64,000 nt of DNA from Lepturacanthus savala (taxonomy: Eukaryota; Chordata; Actinopteri; Scombriformes; Trichiuridae): contig CM060476.1 of the NCBI GenBank assembly GCA_030544235.1, forward strand, positions 25,570,233-25,634,232, given 5' to 3'. The notes under the pieces are model-generated. The model was not told the DNA's origin. It worked only from the letters and a program-made list of their open reading frames with translations, and did no database searches. Shown in pieces: positions 50,090 through 60,018 of the stretch. Position numbers and translations under genes: made by a program. Each line of letters starts with the position of its first letter. Positions within the stretch are counted from its first letter, which is position 1.

Positions 50090-51780
50090 GGACATACAGC
50101 GTTCTGGTAAGGATCCAAGGGGGTGTACATCAGGCGATGGTGGATTCGGGCTGCACACAGTCCATAATCCACCAGAACCTGGTTCGCCCCGGGGCTTTGG
50201 TGGAGGCAGCATGGGTGGATATAAGGTGTGTGCATGGGGACGTTCACAGATATCCAGTGGTACCAGTGGAAATTAAGTACAGGGGCAAAATGCATAGAGT
50301 TAAGGCCGCGGTTAGCTCCCGCCTGGCGCACCCCCTGATTTTGGGTACACATTGGCCTGGGTTTCATAGCTTGGTGGGGCAATGCGTGCGGGTGCGATCA
50401 CGACCGACAGGGACATGTGGTATGTGCGCCGCTCTCAGTGGTGACGCGAGGTTGTCCGACGCTGCAGACGGGGAGGGGGAACCAGCGGGGCCTTCACAGG
50501 AGGCCCCACTGGTTTCTGTAATACACTCCATGGAAGATTTTCCACTCGAGCAGTCTCGTGATGATACTCTACGCTTTGCCTTCGACCAAGTGATAAAAAT
50601 TGATGGTCATACAGTGCACCCTGGGGCGGCGCAGACATATCCACACTTTTCAGTGATTAGGGACAGATTATATCGAGTGAGTCGTGACACTCGGACAGGA
50701 GGAGAGATCACCCAATTGTTGGTGCCGAAAAGCCGCCGGGAAATAGTTTTCCAGGCGGCTCACTTTAACCCAATGGCTGGGCACATGGGATATGAGAAAA
50801 CACTAGACCGGATAATGGCCCGATTCTATTGGCCTGGCATTCGGGGAGATGTACACCGCTGGTGTGCCTCTTGCCCAGAATGCCAGTTGGTATACCAACC
50901 GGCCATCCCTAGAGCACCTTTGCGGCCATTACCCCTTATTGAGGTCCCATTTGAGCGCATCGGTATGGACCGACCTCATCGGGCCATTTCACCGGAGTGC
51001 ACGGGGATATCGCTTTGTGTTAGTTCTAGTGGACTATGCAACGCGATATCCTGAAGCGGTGCCCCTGTGCAACATCTCTGCAAAGAGTGTGACACAGGCA
51101 CTGTTTCAGGTCATCTCCCAAGTTGGGATTCCGAAAGAAATCCTAACTGACCAGGGCACCTCGTTTATGTCACGCACACTGAGGGAACTGTACGGATTAC
51201 TGGGCATCAAGTCTATTTGGACCAGCGTGTACCACCCACAGACCGATGGCCTTGTGGAGCGGCTGAATAAGACTCTGAAGTCCATGATTCGTAAGTTCAT
51301 ACACGATGATGAGCATAATTGGGATAGGTGGCTAGACCCTCTGTTGTTTGCAGTGCGGGAGGTACCCCAGGCCTCCACGGGATTTTCTCCCTTTGAGCTG
51401 CTGTTTGGCAGAAAACCATGAGGGGTGCTGGACCTAGTTAAAGAAAACTGGGAGGAAGGTCCGAGCCCCAGCAAAAACGTACGATTCAGTACGTCCTGGG
51501 CCTTAGAGCAAAACTCCATTCACTTGGGCAGTTGTCACGGGAAAATTTGCTCAGGGCCCAGGGGCGTCAACAGCACCTGTACAACAGAGGGGCTAGATTG
51601 AGACAATTTTCACCGGGAGATAAAGTGAAAAGCTCCAAATTACTCGTGAAGTGGCAAGGGCCCTTTAGGGTCACATGGCGAGTGGGCGATGTTGACTATG
51701 AGGTTGTGCGTTCCGACAGGGGAGGAGCAACACAAATCTACCACCTCAACCTCCTAAAAGCATGGAGGGAGGCGGAGTCT
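50090..51780 (+). pseudogene. pol part 1: aspartic protease and integrase
   Basis: Protease: MVDSGCTQSII, with the catalytic DSG at 50143-50151, in frame with gag. Integrase: HHCC finger from HFNPMAGH (50761) to CASCPEC; first catalytic Asp near 50968 (IGMD), where a 4-bp GACC duplication shifts the frame. The core continues in the frame of 50849-51421 with VLVDYATRYPEAV, LTDQGTSF (second Asp) and DGLVERLNKTL (Glu), a D-35-E spacing. An in-frame TGA follows FELLFGRKP at 51421. The GPY/F-like C-terminal domain continues from 51532 (FSPGDKV, KWQGPFRVTWRVGDVDYEVV), apparently with a few residues lost after GDKV. The enzyme would insert the DNA copy; this copy is broken. Confidence 0.88.
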
Positions 51781-51879
51781 GCTTCTCTGGTGACCACGAT
51801 CAAGGAGCGAGATGAGTTAGGGCCTGAGGTACCAAATTCCACCAATCCAGCCTCGCTCCTTTGTGAAAACCATCTCACT

Positions 51880-52530
51880 TGGTCCCAGAGAGCAGACGTT
51901 GCCCTGTTGCAACAGCGGTTTGCTGACGTGTTCTCCTCCCTACCGGGGCGCACAAACCTCATAGAGCACCATATCGAAACACGCCCAGGCGTGACGATTC
52001 GTTCACGGCCTTATCGGCTGCCTGAACACACAAGAAAAATAGTTCAGGCAGAATTGGCAGCAATGCTAGAGATGGGAGTAATAGAAGAGTCCAACAGTGC
52101 CTAGTGTAGCCCCATTGTTCTTGTCGTCAAGAAGGATGGGTCTATACAGTTCTGCGTGGACTACCGCAGGGTGAATGATGCGTCACGGTTCGATGCCTAC
52201 CCAATGCCCCGGGTCGACGAGCTCCTGGATCGGCTTGGTACTGCTCGCTTTTTCACGACACTGGATTTGACGAAGGGCTGCTGACAGATTCCCTTGTCTC
52301 CAGAGTCCAGAGAGAAAACGGCCTTCTCCACTCCGTACGGTTTGTACCAATTCGTTACGCTTCCCTTCGGGCTGTTCGGTGCCCCGGCCACGTTCCAACG
52401 GCTCATGGACCGAGTGCTGCGGCCACACGCTGCATATGCTGCCGCCTATTTGGATGATGTTATCATCCACAGCAACAGCTGGGCGGAGCATGTGCGACAG
52501 GTGGCCTCGGTGCTCCAGTGCATCTTGTGT
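51880..52530 (+). pseudogene. pol part 2: reverse transcriptase, truncated
   Basis: RT lies downstream of integrase. Seen in order: ALLQQRFADVFSSLPGRTN and RSRPYRLPEHTRKIVQAELA (51895-52060), a TAG within SNSA*CSP (52102), VDYRRVNDASRFDAYPMPR, TTLDLTKG (motif A Asp), a TGA just after it (52281), TPYGLYQFVTLPFGLFGAPA (motif B), and AAYLDDVIIHS (motif C, YLDD, about 52443-52475). After SVLQ near 52520 the sequence jumps to the polypurine tract region, so the thumb, connection and RNase H are deleted. The active-site residues are kept, but two stops and the truncation make it inactive. Confidence 0.9.
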
Positions 52531-52561
52531 TGGTTAGGCCGGATGGCTCCCGGCCTATATC

Positions 52562-52575
52562 AGGCGGTGGGGGTA
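52562..52575 (+). other. Polypurine tract next to the 3' LTR
   Basis: Purine-rich AGGCGGTGGGGGTA abuts the LTR start. This is the usual place for plus-strand priming. Confidence 0.6.
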
Positions 52576-52880
52576 TGTGGAGGGGGGTGTGGGCTGTGCT
52601 CGACTGCAGGGGAGAGACGTGTGGGAGTGGCTCACGGGAACAGCGTCAGGTGAGACAATTCCACAGCTGTTGAGGATCTGGTAATGAGAACCTATTTCTA
52701 TACCCACAGTGACAGCCTGAGGAGAGAGAGGAAAGGAGTAAACGGCGGCGACGGAGCAGAAAAACAACTGAAACTGAACTGAACTGATTTCGTCAATAAA
52801 GACGCTTCGGCGTAAACAGCCACCTGTCTCATGTCCTGCCTGTCTGTGCCGGGAGAACCCCGTAGCACTATCGTGTTACA
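52576..52880 (+). repeat. 3' LTR of the Gmr1-like element
   Basis: 305 bp, TGTGG...TTACA. It contains AATAAA in GTCAATAAAGACGC at about 52792, a likely polyadenylation signal. It carries ACCCACAG only once, so it preserves the pre-MITE LTR state. Confidence 0.93.
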
Positions 52881-52885
52881 GTTAT

Positions 52886-53268
52886 AATTTTCATACCAGA
52901 AAGAAACCAAGTTTGATCTGTATTAACATAAAAAACCCTATAAAATCAAGTGAAACATGCTGGCACTGTTCCAAAATTGTTGTCAAAATATTCACTCCTG
53001 GTACAACAAAAGAAGCACATGCATATTCCACCTCTTTAGTGGACATGGAAAATAAAGTTTACTATAGGTTTAAATAGGATGTTGGTTGGAAAGACTCTCA
53101 TCCTGCTTACCATGCACACAAAAACTAAGCAAGGTATAGTACATTCATTACACAGTAGAGTAGTAGTAGAGGAGTAGTATTGGGTGTTGGCTGACACGCT
53201 CAGCCCATGTATCAGTATCAGATTGGATCAGAAAAACCTAGATCGGTGCATCACTTGTACCCATTATC
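52886..53268. other. No gene recognised
   Basis: AT-rich flank between the LTR element and the SINE; nothing identified. Confidence 0.5.
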
Positions 53269-53276
53269 AGATTTAA

Positions 53277-53654
53277 AATAGTCAGTCATTCAGTCAGTCA
53301 TTTTCTATACCTGCTTATTCCTCATTAGGGTCGCAGGGGTCTGCTGGAGCCTATCCCAGCGTGTTACGGCGAGAGGCAGGGATACACCCCAGATGGTCGC
53401 CAGCCAATCGTGGGGCACACACACCATTCACTCACACACTCACACCTATGGGCAATTTAGAGTTGCCAATTAACCTGAGCATGTTTTTGGACTGTGGGAG
53501 GAAGCCGGAGTACCCGGTGAAAACCCACGCAGACACGGGGAGAACATGCAAACTCCACACAGAAAGGTCCCAGACCCCGGACCAAGGAGGTCTTGAACCT
53601 GCGACCTTCTTGCTGTGAGGCAACAGCGCTAACCCCTGCGCCACCGTGTCGCCC
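53277..53654 (-). mobile_element. tRNA-derived SINE, full length
   Basis: Minus strand starts GGGCGACACGGTGGCGCAGG (tRNA-like A box) with GGTTCAAGACC about 50 bp later (B box), the Pol III promoter. The conserved body reads ...TTTGCATGTTCTCCCCGTGT... and the tail is rich in GACTGACT. Flanking GATTTAA repeats (53270-53276 and 53655-53661) are its target duplication. Related fragments occur at 36557 and 45495. Confidence 0.88.
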
Positions 53655-53879
53655 GATTTAACCCTTTGATGCATAACATATGCACACCCCCTCTAATGCA
53701 TAACATGGGTCAAAAATGACCCGCATTCATTTCCAATGGTATTTCATGCTGGCTGAGTTTCTCTTTGTTCTATCTTTTGAAATCAGTTTATTTTTTGATT
53801 GAATATTCCAAATATTCTTTAAATATCTTGTTTTTGATCACCACTGGTCATTATTTCTATTTTTATTTTCATATTTCAT

Positions 53880-54493
53880 GAAATAATATAGTATATAGTA
53901 AGATTGCGCCCCTTTTTCTCTTGTTTTGGACCTTCTGCCTGGTGTCCTCTCACTGCTGGGTGGTGGCTGTGTTTAGTCTTTTTAATTCCATCGCCTCGAT
54001 GACATGCTTTTGGAGTGCGGGTGTGCTCTCCATGCACCTCTTCATATGTGGCATGACAAGCTCTTTGCTCAGCTCCTTGATGAAAAGCTGACATGCATTG
54101 TTTAATTCGATTCAATTCACTTTTATTTATATAGCCCAATATTACAACACAGTTGTCTCCAAGTGCTTCACAAAATTCAGTCCAGATCTGAATTCAGTCT
54201 CAGACATCCCCCGTCCTTAGACCCTCCTTCTCGGCAAGGAAAAACTCCAAAACCCAGTAGGAAAGAAGAAACCTCGGGGAGAACCACAGCACATAGCTCA
54301 CCATGGTAATTTTGCCATTGAATCCAAATTCGGAGCTATGAATCTCCTGTGATTTGGATGGCTTCATGATAGGTGGTATGTCCGGTTTATTCAGAGTCCC
54401 AACAATGGTCAGGTTCTTCTCAAGGAGCTTCTCAGCAAGAGGGACACTGGTGAAGAAGTTGTCTATTGTGATATTGCGACCTATGAGACCCAC
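53880..54493 (-). pseudogene. piggyBac transposase remnant, split by a LINE
   Basis: Minus strand 54493-54296 reads GRNITIDNFFTSVPLAEKLL, LTIVGTLNKPDIPP and SSEFGFNGKITMVSYV, a core part of the piggyBac (DDE_Tnp_1_7) transposase that includes a catalytic Asp in DNFFTS. Beyond the LINE insertion, 54095-53930 continues with ACQLFIKELSKELVMPHMKR, the segment near the C-terminus. The middle of the core is missing between the two pieces, and the upstream half is also absent. No intact catalytic triad. Confidence 0.85.
54105..54290 (-). mobile_element. L2-group LINE 3' tail (copy 4)
   Basis: TTCAATTCACTTTTATTTAT to CCTCGGGGAGAACCACAG matches the 3' UTR of copies 1-3. It is 5'-truncated to about 185 bp and sits within the piggyBac remnant. 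Confidence 0.88.
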
Positions 54494-54997
54494 TGCATGT
54501 GGGTCGTTTCTGACCCATGTATGTAAACTTGATGTAGAAAATATAAAATCTGTGCTTCCTCATAACGTTAGAAAGGAAAGATAAAAGATATTATTTGTGC
54601 TCAACTACAACAAGATCTTTACTGCATACTTGGAATAGTAAATGATAAAATTAATTCATTTCAAAAATATATCATAGAAACACTCAGCCATACATGAATT
54701 AACATTGAAAATGGATACGGGTCATTTTCGACCCATGTTATGCATTAGAGGGGTAGTGATACAAAAATGTGTTTTATTCAAAAAGTAAAAAAAGATAAAT
54801 TAACCTAAGGATGTAGGATTGTCAAAAACAAGTTAATTGAGGAATTCCTTGAGTCCTGACTGATGAAAATAATTTATTGAAAAGATATAGAAAATTTAAA
54901 CTCAGCCGGGTCATTTTTGACCCATGTTATGCATCAAAGGGTTAAAATAGTATCCATGAAATAAACTGGAAACATAAACCTCTTTACAAGAGATGTA

Positions 54998-55925
54998 CCA
55001 TATTTTCCGGACTATGAGTCGCTCCAGAGTACAAGTCGCACCAGCCATAAAATGCATAATAAAGAAGGAAAAAACATATATAAGTCGCACTGGAGTATAA
55101 GTCGCATTTCTGGGAGAAATTTATGTTGTGAAGCAGAGGTAATTAGGGGGCATTTGAGTGTTTATCCAGCGGGTGCCGCTGTGTGATCATTGTAGCCGGC
55201 AAGAAGGTTTCCTGAAGAAGTTTCCGCGCATGCGTCGTTCTCCCCGGGACTGGAAGGAATGTATTGTTTTTGTCCATCTCGATAAAAAGTGAAACTCAAT
55301 GTCTGTGTTTGTGGTCTTTTGTTTTGACAAATTACCACAATTTATTTGATAAAATCCAACACCAAGAACAAACATTTAAAATTTAAATGATGAACAATTT
55401 AAAATAAAAATAGAGGCAACAACAGGCTGAACGGTATGCTGATGTTACATAACACAACTGAGAATGTGCCTGGTATGTTAACACAACATATTAAGAGTTA
55501 TTCCGATAACTATAGTATCAATAACATGATAAGAAGTTTACCAAAACCATCCGTGTCACTCCAAATACCCGCTAACTATAATCCAATGAAATCTTCATCC
55601 TCGGTTTCACTTTTCATCAACTCCTCTAACTCTGGAGGTAGAAGACACAACGCTTCCTCTTCTACGTCGATGACGTCAGATGTCATATTTTACTACTTGC
55701 AGCTTGTTATCTGCAGAATATGATTTTCTTTTCGGTGCCGTTTTTGTTCTGTCATTCTCAGCTGTTTTTAAAAGTTACCGCCAATGTTGAAACTATCAAC
55801 ACAAGCCTAGAGCGCCCTCCGGTGGTTTAGTGTGAAAATAACGTGAAAATAAGTCGCTCCGGAGTATAAGTTGCACCCCCGGCCAAACTATCAAAAAAAA
55901 GCGACTTATAGTCCAGAAAATACTG
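54998..55925 (-). mobile_element. pogo-like (Tc1/mariner superfamily) deletion derivative, probable
   Basis: The ends CCATATTTTCCGGACTAT and ATAGTCCAGAAAATACTG are inverted, with GTCGC-rich subterminal repeats (GGAGTATAAGTCGCA and variants) on both sides, and TA at each flank (54996-54997, 55926-55927). On the minus strand near 55600-55680 a frame reads DVEEEALCLLPPELEELMK then SETEDEDFIGL and a stop, an acidic C-terminus like those of pogo/Tigger transposases. The superfamily is inferred from the TA flanks and this tail. Confidence 0.65.
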
Positions 55926-55927
55926 TA

Positions 55928-56117
55928 ATTTTCTATTTCCCACTCTGGATTAAAACATAATATTGTTGTTGTCTATACCTATTTTCAATATTTAAATATC
56001 TGTGTGATGCTGACAGTTGTATGAATCAGGATAGACAAATGTATAAATTTGTACTGACAATGACAATTGACAATGACGACTGACAATTTAAAGTCTTTGG
56101 TGAATTTATACACAGAA

Positions 56118-56154
<37 letters not shown>

Positions 56155-57025
56155 TGAAAATGTAAATAATAATAATAATAAATAATAAAAAGTCTTGCTA
56201 TCAGGTCCCACAGCAGTTTATTGTTGTCATAGACTTTTCCATGATGCCTATCAATGATTTCCTCTTACCCTCTTGTTCTCTGTCTGTCCCACCTGCTTAT
56301 TATCACTGCTTATGAACATGCCTGCCTGCCTGCAATCAAACCATCTCCTCTTTTTATGCAGGCTACACTCTGCCAGGACTATAAGAACACAACCTGGAGA
56401 ACCAGTCCTCAACATTTAGTACTGATAGTTATATTATAATGGTATAGTTTGAGAATGCCACTTCAATCTCTTTTAGTCTACTTTGTGCTTGTATGGTTGC
56501 CATCTGTTTTTCACTACTGTTTTCTCTGTCTTTAGGAACAGCAGCCAATTTACCTAGCACACCTACTTAACCGTCTGCCAGCTCCCAACCCTGGATCAAC
56601 ACAGCCATACCATGGACTTTCTCCCCTTATGTCTGCTATCCACAAGCCCATTTTCTTAGCCATTTTTTTCAGTCCCAAAAAAAAAAAGATTGTTTTGAGT
56701 GTTCCGATTCTGCCTGATTCATGACAATTGTATTGCACATTAGGTTAAATGTCCTGACATACTTAGGTGGAAAATGGGTTGAGTAATTGCAATTCGAAGC
56801 ATCTTGGAATGACATGTTGGACAGACAGCGTTGACATTTGAAGTTCTACCGTAAGAATAAAAGACATCCAACAAAACAGACTGTATTCATGAGTATATAA
56901 TTCAATCAAAAGAAATATAGATCATTACATGATGGAGCTGTTTTGATCTACATGGGGAGCGGGTCTCCCTCCATGGTGTATATTGTGTCGCATTGCCATT
57001 TTTCTACAGTTGCCCAGAATGGACA
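55928..57025. other. No gene recognised
   Basis: Contains a (CA)n tract at 56121-56150 and an (AAT)n run near 56165-56187. Short frames have no motif. Confidence 0.45.
56121..56150 (+). repeat. (CA)n microsatellite
   Basis: Fifteen CA units. Confidence 0.95.
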
Positions 57026-57029
57026 AACA

Positions 57030-57315
57030 AAAGGCAAGTTCATTTGTATAGCACATTTCAGCAAAATTATTAATTAATTAAGAAATGACATCAGCAATAG
57101 GCAGCACAAACGCAAAAGTCTTGAACTCTGACTTCAAAACAGTGATGGTTCTCTGAGAGGTTTGTTCCAGATATGTGGGGCATAGAAAGTAAATACTGCT
57201 TCTCCAGGTTTAGTTCTGACTCTGGCAACAGAGAGCAGATCATTTATGAACCACCACATCTGGATGGTTCATAAGGATCAGATCAGATATATTTATATCA
57301 GAGAGTATTTTAAAG
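57030..57315 (-). mobile_element. L2-type LINE 3' part (second family), downstream half of a split copy
   Basis: Starts CAAGTTCATTTGTATAGCAC (3' tail, minus strand) and continues through GTTCCAGATATGTGGGGCAT and CTTCTCCAGGTTTAGTTCTG. The next expected LINE segment (CCAGTGCAAAGACCTCAGAA) is found at 60040. Confidence 0.72.
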
Positions 57316-60018
57316 TTAAAGGTAGGGTGGAAGATGTTTTCCCAGAGCACTTTTTATTGTATTGCTTGAATTCACCATCACACGCAGATAGCAATCAATT
57401 AATTAAATGCGCTGACACTTGCAGAAAAAAAATAGAGAGACAGACAAGGGAAGTCAGTTCAAGTGTTTTTACTGAGTTAAAAAAAAGATGATTTTACAAA
57501 GGCATGGAGGTAGAGCAACACAGTACAAAAATTAGGAAATCCAGAGTCACTGTTCAAGAGGCTCAGGTGACAGAGAAATAAACAATCCAAAATCCAAGGC
57601 TCAGAAGATCCAATGGTAATTAAAACAATGCCCAAAGTCCATAAGCAAAAGCACTTCTCCAAAATAAAGTCACAGTCCCAAAAAGGAAGTTCGAATAACA
57701 AGAGTCCAAAAAGTCAAATAAATCCAGAGAACAAAATGCACAAGCGGAAAACTAGAGATTCGCACATTCAAGTGGTCTACAGGTGAAAATGCCAAGACTG
57801 AGCACAAAACAAGAAACTGAGCAGACTTTTAAAGGGAACCAAATGGCACACAGGTGGCAGTAATCAACTTAACAAGATAGAATCAAACAGAAAACATGAC
57901 TCAGGTAAAGGTGATTCAGCACAAAGAAAGGGGCAAAAATGAGGACATCTAGTGGTGAAAGTTCAGATAGTCCCAAAACCTCACAGCTGTGGTAGCCTCA
58001 TAATGACAAACTTAAATCTCACAACACTTATCAAACTAAACTGATATTTCTCCCTCTCTCCTCCCTCGTCTGCATGTACACGTCTTAGTGCACGAATGAG
58101 TGTACATGCTCCGCTTGTCAGCGACATGTCAAATAGCACAGACAGCTAAAACAAAATAAAATGGAAACAGTAGCGACATCATGGCAGAAGAAGCGTCAAC
58201 AACTGACCGACAGCATTAAACTGTATCTGAGATGATTACTGCCAAGAAAAAGGCTGATGAAGAGTAAAACTAGACCAGAGTTAGCAGCAAATGAACGGAG
58301 GCGTCACCTGAAGCAACAGAGAAGACTGTAAAGATATAATGATGACAGGATTTTTTACTTGATAGGTAAGATAACACTACGTCTTCATGGTTTTTCGAGC
58401 ATATTCTTTCTTTTCCGGCATGGTTTTATTTTGTTATTTTAATTAGGGATGTCCCTGATCCAGTCACTTTATATTCAGAACTTGATAGTAGTGTTGTAAA
58501 CACAGCCAGGAATCAAACAAACTATGCTGCTAAAATGCTATTACTAGCCTTCAGAACCATGAATTAAGACATATTTATATATATTTTTAGTTATATGAAG
58601 AACAGAAGTTTTTCACCAGTGAAACAAGGTTTCCTGAGACCCTTCCATCCCCCCTGTATCCCAGACCTCATCAGACTTGCTGCTCAAGACCAGAGGATCC
58701 TCGTAGACTGGGGGTTTCATCAGGTGTCCCTGTCCTAACAACTAGAAGCTGTTGTAGAACTTACACTTTTCTAATATTATTCTTGTCAGATGCAGTATGT
58801 GTTTTTATTGTGGTATCTTTTTATGGGTGTATTTATTGTGGTATTCTTTATACAGCAAAGACCTCACCTTCCTCTGACCAGGCTCTACACCATGTGTCTG
58901 ACCTCCTGATGAAATGGATCAGCTGTGAGGAAGAAGTTTCCCCCAATATGTATATAGTTGTATAAGTTCATAAGTGGCCACAATTGCTATGTGTATCATT
59001 TAGATTTTTATGTTTTTCTATTATCTATATCTCCAAAAATATATCAGCAAACATCTGTGATACATTTTGTTTGTGATTATTTACCTTGGTTGAAAAGGAT
59101 GATATGACAAATTGTTTATGCAGAAAACCAAAATGAGTTGTTTAAAATTAACAGATTTATTGCTTATGCTTGTGATGCCCTTCAATTTACATAACAAGAA
59201 TCAAATCAAATGGTGTTCATAACATTATAAAAACTCACACTATGAAATACTGGTAATGTTAAATATGTACATTGATTTCTGGTTTTATTATCCTATTTGG
59301 GACCAATTCAATTTAAGCCAAGGTGAAGAACCCCCTCTTGCAAAATGTATAAATCATTGTGTGGGAGTGTGGAGATGCAGGAGCCTTGAAGTTGTCCACA
59401 ACTTGAAGTTGTCCTCTCTACATCTGTGGTCATCTCCTGGACACACCAGGTGGGTTGACCTGCAGCTAGGGGTCTGATGGGGGTCAGGGGTCAGACAGAG
59501 CTCCAGCAGATGAGACTGTTTTCTGTAAATAAATACATACATCACAGTTTACAAGTCACTGTTCACTCTATTCAGATAAATAAATACTTTGTTAGAGGCA
59601 AGATATGTTTAAAAAGTAATCATATACTTTATTGGAAAGGACGTTGTAAAGTTATATGGTGCAAACTTCAATAAATTCGACAGGCTAACATTAGCTATGA
59701 TGTAAAGTTCTGCACACGACTGTACGATCAATTTGAAGATGTTTGGTCACAGACATCTTCAAATTGTTTGGAGCTGCTTATGTTTGGTAACATAAGCAGC
59801 TAATTAGCATATATATCTGGACTGTTATAGAGTCAAAAACATAATGATAATATACACCTCTCAATGTGTTCAAAGCAACAAGATGAAAATAACCTTAGAG
59901 CAATTAGCTGTGCTGACTATCGTAAGACTACTTACACTAATTATACTTAAAAACTGTAAAATCAAATTTATAATCTGATAAAGTAATAAATATAACCTGA
60001 AACAACAGTTTCCAAGAT
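57316..60018. mobile_element. Probable insertion of unclassified element(s) within the LINE
   Basis: Begins AAAGTTAAAGGTAGGGTGGAAG, a start I associate with a dispersed fish DNA transposon. Around 58190-58330 a decayed plus-strand segment (MAEEASTTDRQ, AKKKADEE) may be its N-terminal coding part. No matching right terminus was found, so several events may be mixed. Other frames (57477-57701, 58783-58965) carry no family motif. Two perfect hairpins lie at 59729-59801. Confidence 0.35.
59729..59801. repeat. Two adjacent perfect hairpins
   Basis: Hairpin 1: CAATTTGAAGATGT (59729-59742) with ACATCTTCAAATTG (59753-59766), 14-bp stem. Hairpin 2: AGCTGCTTATGTT (59772-59784) with AACATAAGCAGCT (59789-59801), 13-bp stem, 4-nt loop TGGT. 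Confidence 0.95.

Larger units (their letters stand above)
48076..52880 (+). mobile_element. Gmr1-like Ty3/gypsy LTR retrotransposon, internally deleted
   Basis: Two LTRs (48076-49050, 52576-52880) start TGTGGAGGGGGG and end GTGTTACA. They are flanked by a perfect 5-bp duplication GTTAT (48071-48075, 52881-52885). Between them lie a primer-binding site, gag, protease, integrase and then reverse transcriptase. Integrase before RT is the order described for Gmr1-like elements, not the usual gypsy order. The RT end and RNase H are deleted, with the RT running directly into the polypurine tract and 3' LTR. The interior is strikingly GC-rich compared with its surroundings. A hAT MITE sits in the 5' LTR. 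Confidence 0.92.
53662..54941 (-). mobile_element. piggyBac element, decayed and interrupted
   Basis: Ends CCCTTTGATGCATAACAT and ATGTTATGCATCAAAGGG are perfect inverted repeats flanked by TTAA (53658-53661, 54942-54945), the piggyBac target. Four 16-bp palindromes of GGGTCA-N4-TGACCC type lie inside at 53707, 54501, 54719 and 54908. An L2 tail at 54105-54290 splits the transposase remnant. Confidence 0.9.

Noticed and set aside
53662..54941. Domesticated piggyBac gene
   Set aside because: The transposase is fragmentary, split by a LINE, lacks most of the core, and still lies between terminal repeats.
58783..58965. Possible exon with DQALHHVSDLLMKWISCEEE
   Set aside because: Looks protein-like locally but has no clear splice sites or known family, and lies in a suspected transposon insertion.
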